Assembly (NCBI GenBank): GCA_959347315.1
Contig: OY365809.1
Span: 8,460,790 to 8,524,789, forward strand
Length of the DNA stretch: 64,000 nucleotides
Reading direction: 5' to 3'
Source: Bimastos eiseni
Taxonomy: Eukaryota > Annelida > Clitellata > Crassiclitellata > Lumbricidae
Shown here in pieces: positions 1 through 16,780 of this stretch. Position 1 is the stretch's first letter; each line of letters opens with the position of its first letter. The translations under genes were made by a program, and so were the position numbers. Below the pieces are notes generated by a model, which saw only the letters and a list, made by a program, of their open reading frames with translations, searched no databases and had not been told where the DNA came from.

Positions 1-187
1 TGATGGTGAAAACTACACATAAGTTCAATAACATTCCCACGTGTGTAGTGTAACGTATTGTAGTAAGTGACAATATGTCTTAATTATTAGGGAAAGTAGG
101 GGTACATACTCGGTCCTTGTACGGCTGCCATAATAACCACGGAGAGTGAACAACTAAGTTTCAGCAAACAGTGGTATCTTTATGCGT

Positions 188-235
188 GAAACTTCGGCCT
201 CGCTATACATATACAAATTACTTCTGCGGCCGAAT
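188..235. repeat. Inverted relative of the 241-bp upstream repeat core
   Basis: This stretch runs from acttcggcc to gcggccgaatg and includes ttacttct. It resembles the reverse complement of the GGCCG-flanked core found at 382-425 and 622-665. It therefore looks like a diverged, inverted copy of the same small element. No open frame or gene is seen in 1-361. Confidence 0.4.
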
Positions 236-361
236 GTTTTTTGCGTTTGTCTATAAATGACACTAACCATAACCCAAATTAATCACGTTGCCTAACCGAT
301 TTTTACGACGCATATTAAAGCATGTGTGTTTGATTTTAATAGTGCGCATTGGCCGAAGGTT

Positions 362-842
362 GCCCGCTAATTTTTTTGAGTGTTCGGCCGTAGAAGTAAC
401 ATTTTCGTTTGTATTGCGGCCGAACTTTCGACCGCAGAAGATTTATCTTATTTTTTATATAGTTATATGAGGTCTGTAATATTTGAACAAACACAGTTAT
501 GTAGGTGGTTCATTAATAATTGATAAAGGTAAGTTATCATTTTAACTTCCAACATTATTCCTCCAGTGTTTATGAGGAATTAGTGTATCGATAGTTTTAT
601 TATGTGCCCGAATTTTTTGAATGTTCGGCCGTAGAAGTAACATTTTCGTTTGTATTGCGGCCGAATTTTCGGCCACAGAAGATTTATCTTATTTTTATAT
701 AGTTATATGAGGTCTCTAATATTTGAACAAACATAGTTACATAGGTGGTTCATTAATAATTTATAAAGGTAAGTTATCATTTTAACTTCCAACATTATTC
801 CTCCAGTATTTATGAGGAATTAGTGTATCGATAGTTTTATTA
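362..842 (+). repeat. Two tandem 241-bp repeats just upstream of NSMCE4
   Basis: Copy 1 is 362-602 and copy 2 is 603-842. They are about 95% identical and a third start (gtgcccgaa) appears at 844. Each copy contains TTCGGCCG and CGGCCGAA as an inverted pair about 25 bases apart, so each could form a short hairpin. The second copy ends under 100 bases before the NSMCE4 start codon, so the pair probably lies in the promoter or 5' untranslated region of that gene. Whether it is a regulatory duplication or a mobile-element relic cannot be told from sequence. Confidence 0.75.
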
Positions 843-928
843 CGTGCCCGAAGGAAAATCAGCAGCGCTCTCAGAGAACATCTGAAAAATGAAACTGGGA
901 ATCTTGTGTAATTTTCTTAGAATTAGAA

Positions 929-3900
929 ATGAGACCAAGGACTTCGGCAGCAGTTGATGATGATGATGATGATGACGATGAAGATCCGAGTTTTGCAGAC
1001 AGTAGCATTAGTAATGAAGAAGAACCACAGGATGACGGTGTTCGCAGACAAATTCGCAATGATCTTCGCTCCATTCAGTCTCAGGCAACACGTAAGGTGG
1101 CATTAAAGATTTTTATTGTTCTTTGTAAGTGCACATTTGGATTGGATTAGGATTGCTTCATCCTCTTCAAATGGAGAACAGATTCTGAACCTTCATGTAG
1201 CTGTGGCACAGCGCTGAATACGGAGCATTGTGTCAATATCTGTCATTATTATTATAATGATTATCGACTCTTCAGCTCTCTGATGAGAATGCATGCAATT
1301 GGCTGGGCATGAACTACATACTAATATTAGAAGTTCAGAAGTTCTTCTAACTTTGCAGCTTTATTTTATTTATTTATTCTGAAATTTGATATTGCCCTTC
1401 TTCCAAAATTTTTTCCTCACAAGTGCACACGGCTTGACAGCGCAACTGCAGTTGTACTGCAGAACAATTGGGCAAGAAGGACTAGCTCAAGGTCCCTACA
1501 CAGTGACTCCGGACGAGGGTCGAACCTGCTCACTCAGCGCACACTGAGCATTACGGGCCGTCCACTCTAACCAATCAGCCACCGTGCCACACAAATTTAG
1601 GTTTAGTGTCAGTTTGTTTAATGATGCTTTATATGTCTAATAACCTAGTATCTTGCTTGCTTTGTGGAAATTTTTATTAAGTACCCTGCTGATTATCACT
1701 TATAAATCGTACCTCCTTAAAGATGTGTGACAGATGTGTTTATCAGCTTTTCAGAACTCTTTATTTAGTAATTTATCAATATATCCAATTGCAGTAGCTT
1801 TGTGTTGGATGTCGTTGTTTCATAATATGAGACAATTGTGTTGTTGCCATTTCTAAAATGCTTCACTCAGGAAATCGAACTGAACTGCTGATTGGTGACA
1901 CGGATGAACTGAAAAAGACTCTTGAAGAAACGAATAAAATCTTTGAAAATGGTAAACACATGCAGTCTGGACCATTTAACATGAAATACTTAGTGGTATT
2001 GAGAACAAATCGTGTTAAAAGAATTTCATGTTAATTACCTTTTACTTCCAGTGTTTTTAATGTAGATACAAGTATGTCCACAAAATGTGTAGAGTACATC
2101 CTCATATTGGAATACACACTTTCAAACATGCTACTTGGCAAATATCTGCTGCATTCTACAATGGCATGCATTAATTGTATACACTACAATCTTGTGTTCC
2201 ATTCTGCACTAAAGAATTTTTCCATACACAAATCAGCACTGATGCTCTGAGCTGGATAGGTTATAAATGGTTTAGGTTAAACATCAGCAAGCTGTAAGTG
2301 CTGTAATATGCCAAGCAAATTTCTGTCGAAGGCAACAGCCTTTGTTGTCAAAACCTGTCATTAAACTCTGGATCCACCACCACACATCAGTATTGCAACA
2401 AAATGTCTTGATCACTACCAGTGCCTGGGCCTAAAAGTGCAGAATTCAGTGAGTAGAGCCAGATGTTGAAAAGCTTTTCATTATTGAAGGTTTTTTGTTG
2501 CATTTTCTTGCACCAAAACAAATGTTTGATGTTGACTCTGTACTCAACATACACATGGGGTATGTATGTTCCTCCAGCTGGAATTGGCTACCTCAGTCCC
2601 TTAGGACCAGCTATTCTTCCTTAACCCCTAATCAGTTCCATAAGCATCCGAAAACTGGCTTGCGTTGGGAGTCTTGAAGTGGCGCTATACAAATATTTGA
2701 TTGTGATTATAATGCGATTGTTGTGTGTGTGTGTGATTTTATAGGCTTCTTGATGTACGGTATGAATTTGAAAACGATTTTAGACTCCTTGATTTGTTGA
2801 TTCACCAATAGTTCTAGAGCCTGTCTGGGGAAGGAATGCCATCATTGGCATGTTAGAAGGCATCCAGTTACATAGATATATCTTTCCTCTTCTCTGTCAT
2901 GCAAGGTCGACAGCGTTCGTTCTACTCTACCTTGTTCTTTATGTACTTGAGTCCATGGAACATGATAGTGAAATCTCAGTCTGTGCTTATGTGGCAGATA
3001 CTGGTGCTGTCACCATTCTTCTCTCGAAATTGCTAAAGATTTGAAAAACTCAATGAAGTACAGAATATATCAAACAGGTCAGCAACTACGTGTCAAGGCA
3101 TGGACTGCTAGGTTCCCTCTGATGACTATTTTTGCTGAAATAGTTCATTATAGAGAATGTTCAGGTTCCATATGTTCATTTTCAAGGAAACCATTCAGGA
3201 TTTGGCAAAAGTAATTGGCCTTCTGTGCATTCATGTTTTTTATGATCACCATATGGTTTGTCTGTGAGGAAAGTGGGGAAACTGATGGACCTTCCTTAAA
3301 TTGTGTTTCAGTGAAACACTGTCGGGAGGCTGTTTTGGATGCCCAGGTGATGCTTACCATTGCCGAAGTGGCAATGGAAAAGGCTAATGCTTGTGCCACG
3401 GATCTCGACAGTTTCAACTCCATTGAATTTACAGAGAAACTGGTGGAGATTTATTCCTTGTTTGCAAATTTACATCTTCTTTGTATTTATTTTGAACTTT
3501 GGTTTTTAGGTTAGAGTGATAATAGTATGCAGTTATACAATGCAGCATTAAATATTGATACATTTTGAGGATGTTGACGATTTTGCTTACTTCCATGCTT
3601 TTCCTGGGTTTTCGTTTTGGGAATAGCGGTTTCATATTAAGTTACTAGCTATTGATCTTTAAAAGTATTTAGATTAGATCTTAGTAATGCACATGATTAT
3701 TACCAGTGTTAATGTTAGCCGTGTAACTGACTACGATATTATGATGTTTATGGGGAGCTTTGCTAGAAACATAATTTAATCACGTTCATTTTGAGTCAAG
3801 TCTTTCTCATGTAGCAATGCTAAAATGTATTATTGCCTTTATTTTTTATTAGTATTAATAGTTTAATTATCATGGTTGTTTTGTTTGTTGACTTTGATAA

Positions 3901-6900
3901 TGCTGATTCTGGGTTATGTTTTTTAAACTAGATGACATTTGTTGGTGGAGGAGGGGTTGAAGATGAGGGCGGCTCATTCCAAATGTCCAGAGACGTGTGG
4001 ATTGCCCTGGGCAAAGGATGTCACCAGTATTTCAAGCGATCTCCACCCCTTCATTACATGTAACCATTCATTGACTACATACCTTTTCTTAACTGATGCA
4101 ATCGACTTGTTTATAACAGGCATGTAGAATTGTAGGTGTGCGCTTATGACTGGCTTAGAATAATTGACCTCGATGATCTGCATTACTTCATTGAAACCTG
4201 TATGCTTTCAATGAGATGGATCTTCCCACATGGGTTGACCTTCATATCTTGTTGTTAGAAACTCTGCATGCAACTTTTACAAGCATCTGACAACAGCTAA
4301 GTCGGTAGTACCTCTGATTAGGTATCTTTGTGAGTGTGCTATATAAATCATTTGAAGGACTCAATGAATTATAATTCTGCTGCTTCTAATGAAAATCTAA
4401 AGCACAGCATTACAAGATGCCGTAGCAGTGTGTTCTCTTCTCGCAGTTTAATATTATTTCTTAATGAAACCCTTAAACTGCTTTTGCTTCAATCCAGTAT
4501 TGTTTCAGGCTTCCTCTGTTTCTGCTTTGTGCATTTGGCCGAATGACTAGAAAGAGCAACTGAAATGACACTGCAGGTTTCTTCTGAACTGGTTTTACTT
4601 TGAAGTGACCTTTGATCGATGCTGTGTATATTTAGGTTTGGTTCTTTCGCAAAGGACCCTGTCGAGAAGAAGCAGAAAGCCGAGAGACAGATACGTCCAA
4701 AAGACAAAGATAGCCTTAAAGCCGCAACTGCGCCGAAGCAGGTGGGTCCGTTATGAATGCTGCATAGGTTTATACCTGTATTGTATAAATCTATCAGTCT
4801 ATTATAATTATCGGTCTAAAAGATGAAACGCAGCGATTTCTATTGTCTTCGTTTTGGGGCAAATCAAAATATACCAGATGAAGGGTCTTCAAGATTTGTC
4901 TTGGGATCAATCAAAAGAGACACTGAATGGAATGAACCGTTGTAGATTTGTAGAATTGCAGGCACTTATCAGGATTTTAATTGCAATGAAGTCTCAATGT
5001 TTCCCGAAAAGCAAACTCAGATATTGGTCAGAGAATCTCTTTGACCAAGGCAGTTCTCACTCCACTGCAGCCAAGGCATTAGGATAAGTTTTGGTTTGAT
5101 GGATGAGTCTAAACGAACAGCTGATCAGTTGATGAGATGTAATGAACTGCATCTGAATTCATAGAAATCAGACTAATTGTGGTGCTCATCCTTGCATGGG
5201 ATGGAAAAACTAGATCACAGGAACTGTTGATAATGCTGTCTTTGGAAGAGCTGCGATGTGACGAGGACCAAATGGTAACAGAACTGTTTACTATTAAGAT
5301 AATTTAATATAGCTGAACTGATTTTTAGATTTGTTTCTTGAATTGTTTCAGAATTCTTGTTTTGGCAAGACATGTTTTAGGAAGGATCTGCTAGAATAAT
5401 TATAATCAGACTGAGGAACTACTTGTTTCCCTTTAATTATTAAAGTCAAGCAGGCAGTGGTTTTGGAAATAACAATAGTGCAGACAACTCATTTCTTCTG
5501 TGCAGGTGACATCCCTTAAGGACATGGAGAAAAAGGAGGCAACCACAGTGGAAGTGGAAAGGATATATGGCATCCTGAAAGACGTCTACCGCAAGAACAG
5601 GAAAAATCCCGTCTGCTACTTTGAGTTTGTCGTAAATCCAGAATCATTCGGACAGACTGTTGAGAACATATTCTACACATCATTCCTAATACGGGTTTGT
5701 GTTCAACTCCGCTTTAGAAAATGTTTATGTCTGTATTACTTGACAGCAGTCCGTTGATTTTAATGACTTTTTACAATGGTCTGCACCTTTCTTTGTTTTG
5801 TTGCAAACATTTATAACCGTCTGATGATTTCCTTTGCTGACGGCTGCTATGCGATAAGTAGCCTGGAAGAAACTTTACGTCCATGAAGAAAACTAAGGGT
5901 ATTGATAGTAAGTACTACAGATGCCTTATTGCAGCGGGCAATATTTAATTGTTGCAATTGTATTGGGATAGGTTGATGATATTCTGAGATAAACATTGAC
6001 ATGGTTGGCTTTGTCTCTGAGAGGATTGATCTTTTCCTGTGGGATCAATAAACTATAAAGAAAAAAAGCAAGAAATGAGACAGTTTATCAATGAATAAAT
6101 TGAGCATTTCTGCTACCATGACTGTTTGAAAGATAACTACTAATTCAAGGCACGTATTGTAGTATAATTCAACGAAACAGTAAAAATGTCAACTAAATTG
6201 GTTGTCAGATTCTAAGGTAAATCTTTTCTGTCAATGGAAACTTGCATTTTGATGGTGCTTTGATGATTTAGGATGGGCACTGCAGGTTTCAACTCGATGC
6301 TGACAAACTCCCAACAATAGGTTAGTAGGAGTTTTTATGAAGGATTTTAACATGTTGTCAATTTTCAATGCCATATTTATATTAAGTATAATTTTTGAGG
6401 ATTAAACTTTGTACTTACCTGCTAACCTGACCCCATTATTTTAATAGCAATTCTGGAATTGTAGGCTGTGTAGTACAAATTTGTTTACTGTGCTGTAAAG
6501 GTTGGACACAATATTATATCCACACATACACTCGAGCACCACATTTGTCAACAATGTTCACCATAGCATATTTTGATTACTAGCAGCAGCTTTAAAGAGC
6601 TTTTGTGTTTAATTATTTAGAACAATGGTGTCTTGTTAATGCTTTGACGTTTTATTTGGTTTAACCCTGTAATGACCATTGTGTAGTAAAATGAAAGGTA
6701 TAATCAATAATACTGGTCATTAAATGGCTAATCCTTTAAATAACCTGCTGCATTGGTTTCCCATATATGTGTTAGTATGTGTTGCTGTGCCATCATCTCA
6801 CTTCTATGTAATGGTGTCCCTGCCAGCGGGATTCTGGTACCTTAAGGATTCTGTCCCGATTGCAACTGCCAGTCCTATTTATAACTTCAACCTATTATCA

Positions 6901-8747
6901 TGACAAATTAGTACTGATTGTCAGTTGTCACTAACCATCTTGGTTATGGTTAAAGGGGTATGGCAGCTTAAGTTTTGACAGACCACTTTACAGCAATGAT
7001 TTACAATACTAATATGAAACATGAATGGGATTGTTCTTAAAATTAGTAATACTTAGTGTTTGACTATAAACTAAAAAGTTTTGGTTAGATCTTTACTGAA
7101 ACAGAAGGACATTTTAATACTTTGTTCCACTAATGCCTTTTGGCAGAATTAAAATGACAGCGTTAACTCTGCTGCTACACATCGGCAATTTATTTATTAC
7201 CAAAATTTGATATCGCCCTTCCAACATTTTGGCTCAGAAGTGCATACACATGCCTCGACGGCGCAATTGCAGTTGTACTGCAGAGCAATGGTGTGCGAAG
7301 GACTTGATCTAGGTCCCTAGACAGTGACTACCCGGACAAGGGTCAAACTTGTTCGCTGAGCGCACACTGAACGTTAGGGCTGACGGCTCTAACCGATCGA
7401 CCACTGTGCCACGTCCTACTCAATGTGGCAGCATGGGAGAATAAAGGTCCCTCCTAGCCTTCGAAGACCAGGTTAAGATGGCAAAGTTGTAAGAACTTAA
7501 TGCCCAGTTCTGATATAAAATTCCATGCAAGCATTAATTACTCTGCATTTTTTATTCTAACTAATATTATTGTAGTTTTCATTTATATGTTTGTTGCAGA
7601 GCCAGTGGAACGGCTGGATGGTGATATAACAGTCAGTGAATTGCCACATCACCAGTTTGTCATGTCGATGACGGTTAAAGACTGGCAGGTGAGATAGCAG
7701 CTCTCCGTTATGTTCACTGGATGTGCAGTAATTAGCAAAACATGTTTAGTGCACAATTGTTATCCTATTTCATTACACATAGGGAAACTTCTGGGAGACC
7801 AATTGACCTGGTTCTATATCTAATTTGCTGAGATGTTGTAAATAGAACTGTGCAATTTATACGCTTAAATGTGGTCACATTTTAGTTTAGCTTTTAATTG
7901 CATAAAATGTTGTGACCTTGTATGTGCTAGAATCTTGGGGTCATGCCCCTGAGCATTCTGTCGTGTGCCTTAATCTAAGGATGTCTCAACTGGGCCATCA
8001 TTGTCTTAATGCAGAAGACATCAATCAAAGGCCTGTTGAAGTGAAACCAGTCAAAATCTGATGAAGTCTGGTTAAAAGCTCCAAGAAGTTAGGAGCCTTC
8101 CGTTTAGTATGTCTGCATGCAGGGTAAACCCAAACGCACATGTTTACACACGCACATATATATATATATATTATGGAATCTACTGATAATGTGTGCATGC
8201 TTAGGAAACTAGAATGCACTGGATGCGGTGGACTAAAAATTTAAAAAAACACTTGATTGTTTTGGTGTGGATTGAATATGGACAGTTCTATAGGATTTGG
8301 GGTTGGGGCTAAAAGTACAAGTGCATACAGGGAGGAAGGGGCCACTTTTTTCTGTTTCTGCCTAGATGATAAATAGATAGTCCTTTAAGCTACCAGCTTA
8401 AATTGGTAATCACGTTGGAACGGGTGATGGAACTGGACAGTGAGTTCAAAGCATTGAACTGACGACGAGGTTTTTCATTGCAGGACATTGTGCGCGAGTT
8501 TGACATTGAGACACCAATCATCAAGACACGACAACGAATGCAGCCTGACAGAAATATAAACGGTTCACAGCGTGCTGCCTCGTCTTCTAAGTCGACCGAG
8601 CACATCCCACCCTCAAAGAAATCCAAGCAGGACGATGGACGACAGCCAACAACCTCACGAGGCAACTGGAGTGTTTGGCAGTCAATGGAAGACATTGGCA
8701 AAAAAACCAAGAACAGGAATAAGAATGTTGAATCTGACAGTGATTAG
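929..8747 (+). CDS. NSMCE4: NSMCE4: SMC5/6 complex kleisin subunit Nse4 (9 coding exons)
   Basis: Nse4 is the kleisin that bridges the SMC5 and SMC6 heads and binds Nse1/Nse3 in the nuclear DNA-repair complex. Coding exons are 929-1091, 1871-1951, 3312-3442, 3932-4059, 4636-4741, 5506-5694, 6272-6320, 7600-7688 and 8484-8747. All have AG/GT borders, all phases match, and they total 400 codons with stop (399 aa, close to the vertebrate NSMCE4A length). The N-terminus has a run of eight Asp from a GAT repeat, followed by the helical Nse3/SMC-binding region (TREA-like CREAVLDAQ, EKLMTF). The C-terminal winged-helix domain is clear, with NPESFGQTVENIFYTSFLIR followed by the next exon's DGHCRFQLDADKLP and then HQFVMSMTVKDWQ. 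The tail after DIVREFDIETP is polar and Lys-rich. The donor of exon 3 (gtggag) is weak and was chosen by phase and homology. Two SINEs lie in introns. The reading frame is intact. Confidence 0.95.
1361..1590 (-). mobile_element. tRNA-derived SINE, copy 1 (NSMCE4 intron 1)
   Basis: Read on the minus strand it starts GTGGCACGGTGGCTGATTGG, which holds a pol III A box (TGGCTGATTGG), and about 45 bases later a B box (GGTTCGACCCT). This is the layout of a tRNA-type internal promoter. A body with the palindrome CAACTGCAGTTG follows, and the element ends in an aataaataaataaaataa-like tail, as expected for LINE-mobilised SINEs. A second copy with the same order of parts lies at 7189-7412, which rules out a lone chance match. 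It is in antisense orientation to the host gene. Confidence 0.85.
2556..2715 (+). repeat. Possible LINE 3'-end fragment (NSMCE4 intron 2)
   Basis: The stretch carries a gttcctccagctggaatt-like word and ends with tggcgctatacaaatattt, a form common at the 3' ends of CR1/L2-type LINEs. Related gtgtccctgccagcgg and gtgttcctgctagcg words occur at about 6806 and 62400. No protein remnant is visible, so the call rests on these short words only. Confidence 0.3.
7189..7412 (-). mobile_element. tRNA-derived SINE, copy 2 (NSMCE4 intron 7)
   Basis: On the minus strand this copy has the same order as the 1361-1590 element: GTGGCACAGTGG head, A-box-like tract, B-box-like GTTTGACCCTTG, the gcagttgtactgcag palindromic body and an aataaattg tail. 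It has drifted more in the B box, so it is probably no longer competent for pol III transcription. It is antisense to NSMCE4. Confidence 0.8.
8155..8171. repeat. (TA)n microsatellite (NSMCE4 intron 8)
   Basis: Short uninterrupted TA dinucleotide run following an ACAC-rich stretch. Confidence 0.8.
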
Positions 8748-9309
8748 ATCCACTGTAAAATTCATTTGTGACGAGTCTTGTCATTCTGGTTCAATGTCAA
8801 GACCTGTAAAGTGTTGGGGTTCATAGACAAAATTTCACTAGGTTTGTTCACAGGGTTGCTTAAAAAATTTGAGCAAGGAAGGAATATTGAAGTTTGCAAA
8901 TTTTATTGTATTCTGTAAATCCTACTTAACTCGCTAAAGGTCTAATGGTTCTAATAAATAAATAGGTTTTTTTCAGTCGGTTACAACTTCAAAAATTGCC
9001 TAGCTCTGCTGTCCAAATTATCTCTAAAATGCTATGATAATTGTGGAGTGGAAATACAAATTTTATTTTTGTTGTTGTAAACTCACTGATCAACATTGGC
9101 AGACATTTGCACCTTCTGATAGTTGCACTATATAATGTATAATGTAACCTCTTTCAAGCCATTTATTTTGGTATTTGGATATGTTAGAAACATACTATGT
9201 ATTTTTGCATATCAAAACTGGAACTGCCAGGTTTTACAGTGTTCTGCAACATTTGGAACATTCTGTTTTATGAGATTGCACTGGGAGCATTTATTGCATA
9301 TATAACCAA

Positions 9310-9315
9310 AATAAA
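9310..9315 (+). promoter_or_regulatory. Candidate polyadenylation signal of NSMCE4
   Basis: A canonical AATAAA lies about 560 bases after the NSMCE4 stop codon. An earlier AATAAATAAATAG at about 8955 could serve as an alternative site. The convergent RAB6 stop codon is only about 660 bases further on (9972, minus strand), so the two 3' untranslated regions lie close together and may overlap. Confidence 0.45.
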
Positions 9316-9971
9316 GCCATTTCACAGAATGATACAAGTAATATAGTGGATTATTCGTTTTTATAACTAAAAGCCTATAGTTGCTTTATACAAGGTCACA
9401 GTAAAGACGTTTTCACATCAACTACTCAAGGTGGAGATTTGATTGCAATTTTTGTCAATAAAAACCATTAAGATAGATCTACGATCATACAAATAGCATC
9501 GAGTAATCACAAATAATCGAATATATCGCCTGACAAGTCAACAGAATTAGACGAATTGAAAGCTAATGCAACACAACTCATGTCGAAGTTTCTTAAAATG
9601 TAACAAAAATGAATTGCATAAATTCGACACAAAGCACATCAGCATCAGATTACAACAGCAGCTGAAGATGTACAAAGCACACAGGCAAAGAACGTGCACA
9701 ATAACGGCCAACCACTTTACACAGTAACCTGTTCTTCATCAGTCGACACATTTACAAAAAACGACCTACAGTGCAGACAGCGACAATTGAAATGCCAATA
9801 CGACGAAAGTAGCATCAACACGATGACGGTCATGAAGTAGACAGCACAACAGAATTGCCAGAAAATTGCATGATGGGAAATATAAAAATCTATCGAGTAA
9901 CGCTAGTAGACACATCGGTCGGTGGGTTGTTAGTTGAGTGTATGCATCCGTTTTAATTTCTCTGCGTTACA

Positions 9972-14717
<4,746 letters not shown>

Positions 14718-15286
14718 GTTGAAATCTTATGTTATTAAATCTACTTTTGATACTTTTTAGATTAAATTCAGTCACGAATCGACTGACGTGGAACCCTTTT
14801 CTTCACTCCCACCGCAGATGACTACACATACAGATTCATCTCTCAACCCATAAACATTGTTTTGTATAGCGCCCGATCTCAAAAATCACGAAACAGGGTG
14901 CGTGTTTTTTCATCGCCGATGCATCCAAAGCAGAATTTTACAATAGAGTACAACTAGGCATTTATAACCCGCTTTAACACGACAAGTCGTGCACGATAGC
15001 GCATTTACGTTCCGACGACGCAACTGCAGTTGTCTGTTCCGTTCTTTTGCCGTCTTCGGTACGAAGGTAGGCCGCGTCATAAACAATCTCCACTCTCCAA
15101 TCTCCTTCTCCAGTTTTGCCTGTTCTCTATCGCAGTGATTCGCAAGTGGGTCGCAAAGGATATCCAAGTGGGTCGCCAACTTTTCCTTGAGATCGCATTT
15201 TTTCCACTGAAAAATATTGTCACGTGAATGTAATGCACTATATTTTCTATAGATCGTTGCCTTGTCAGTGTTGCTGCCATTTAAAC
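14718..15286. other. RAB6 5' flank, no further gene seen
   Basis: This holds the presumptive RAB6 5' untranslated region and promoter. A tatagcgccc word lies near 14870 and a cagtgattcgcaagtgggtc word near 15134 resembles one end of a hAT element, but no partner end was found. Short open frames here lack any recognisable motif. Confidence 0.4.
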
Positions 15287-15780
15287 CAGTGTTGTATGCA
15301 AGACCTTAAACTTCAAGACCAATTAAGACGAGACCGAGACAGTGAGGTACCGAGACAGTGAGGTGCCGAGACCGAGATACTAGGTTCAAGACAGTTCGAG
15401 ACAGTAAAAAACAAGTGATCCTATATAAAAGGCTGTAAAATAATAATTATATAGTTTTCGGGAATAAAGTTCATTTGTAATTTTTTGTAATTTGAAACTT
15501 AATTATAATGTATATTGTATCAATTCCCAAGAACAGTTTGTATATTGCCGAGTTTTATCTTTTTCGATATTTCTTCTTCGGCCTAGCGCAAAATTTTAAA
15601 ACAGTTAACGCGAAATTTATCTAGACCGCTTGTTCGAGACAGAACAAGACTTTCTATTCAAGACAGTTTAAAAAAATTCGAGACACTACCTTGAGACCGA
15701 GATCGAGACAGCAGGCTTCCGAGACCGAGACCAAGACAATAAAAAACTGTCTCAAGAAGTCTCGAGACCATACAACTCTG
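15287..15780. mobile_element. 494-bp hAT-like non-autonomous element rich in GAGAC
   Basis: The left end CAGTGTTGTATG and the right end CATACAACTCTG are inverted repeats in the hAT style (CAGNG). The flanking octamers atttaaac and ttttaaat agree at six of eight positions, consistent with an aged 8-bp duplication. Subterminal regions at both ends are filled with many imperfect GAGAC/AAGAC words in direct orientation (for example cgagaccgagacag). No coding capacity is visible. Confidence 0.65.
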
Positions 15781-16429
15781 TTTTAAATTACGCATACATA
15801 TGTGAGACCGGCTGTTCAGTTACGATTACACTCAAGACAAAATAATTATAGGAATAGGCTCTGTGTAAATATTAAATAATGACTTAAGTTTGTGTCTAAC
15901 CAACATCAGCCCATGTATTAACTTAGGCTACTGTACATCTGACCAGAATGCAAGCCCCGCCATCTCATTAACAGTTTTTATGTCTCAATGTGAGTCAAAC
16001 AATAAAGGTTTTTTAATATTATTTTTTTATGACATTATGTAATTTTATTATGATTTATTTATAGTTTTGTTATACGCTATCATGGTTAGTCGTACAATAC
16101 ATTGACGTGTGACTTGCTGATTTAACAAAGATCATAATAATATGCAGGGTTTAAAGTGGGTGGGAACGGCGTTCCCACTGCTCTCGAAATCCTGTGTCTG
16201 CGTTCCCACTGCTCACAATGCAACGGAACCCTCGGAACGCATTTGTTCCAATAAAACTCTTCTTCGGAACGTCCGTTCGGTAGCGATAACTAATTCATGA
16301 CTCTTAATAATGAGTCTTATTTAGAACTACTTTTACAATGTGTTTTGCTGTCCGCTTGTAAACAGCTTTACGCTAGCGACATGTATAAGGCCTTAAACCG
16401 GGTATGTTAACGGATCACTACAATAATGG

Positions 16430-16780
16430 GGAGGGCAGAGGATGATGAGGAGTGGTGGAGAACGGAAGATGGGCGAGGATTAGAACGGAGAAAGGGCTAA
16501 TGAGGATGGGAGTAATAAGCGAGGAGCATGGAAATGGGACGAAGTGTTGAAATCGGAGAGTATGGGCAGGTGAGGAATGAATGAGAGGAAGGTGGAGAAA
16601 AATTTGGAGGGTAGTGAAGGGGAGGAGGGAAAGATGAAGGGATTAGCATGGGAATTGAATGAGAATACATTGGATAGTGATAGACAGCGGAAGGAAAGGA
16701 TCCATGACAATAGAAAGAAAGAGGACCGGACAAGGAAGAGGCAGAGGATAATAGAGGGTGAAAGGGAGTGGAAGTTGAGG
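16430..16780. repeat. Purine-rich (GA/GGA) low-complexity tract inside the hAT element
   Basis: A long A/G-rich strand produces overlapping frames on both strands that are rich in Glu/Arg/Lys or Ser/Phe/Pro. Composition, not selection, explains them. Confidence 0.7.

Noticed and set aside
5220..5290. Possible extra NSMCE4 exon (LEELRCDEDQM) between exons 5 and 6
   Set aside because: Exons 5 and 6 already join in phase 0 and give a family-typical length. No clear acceptor precedes this stretch.
15134..15200. cagtgattcgcaagtgggtc, similar to one end of Charlie-type hAT elements
   Set aside because: No matching opposite end or duplicated flank was found nearby.
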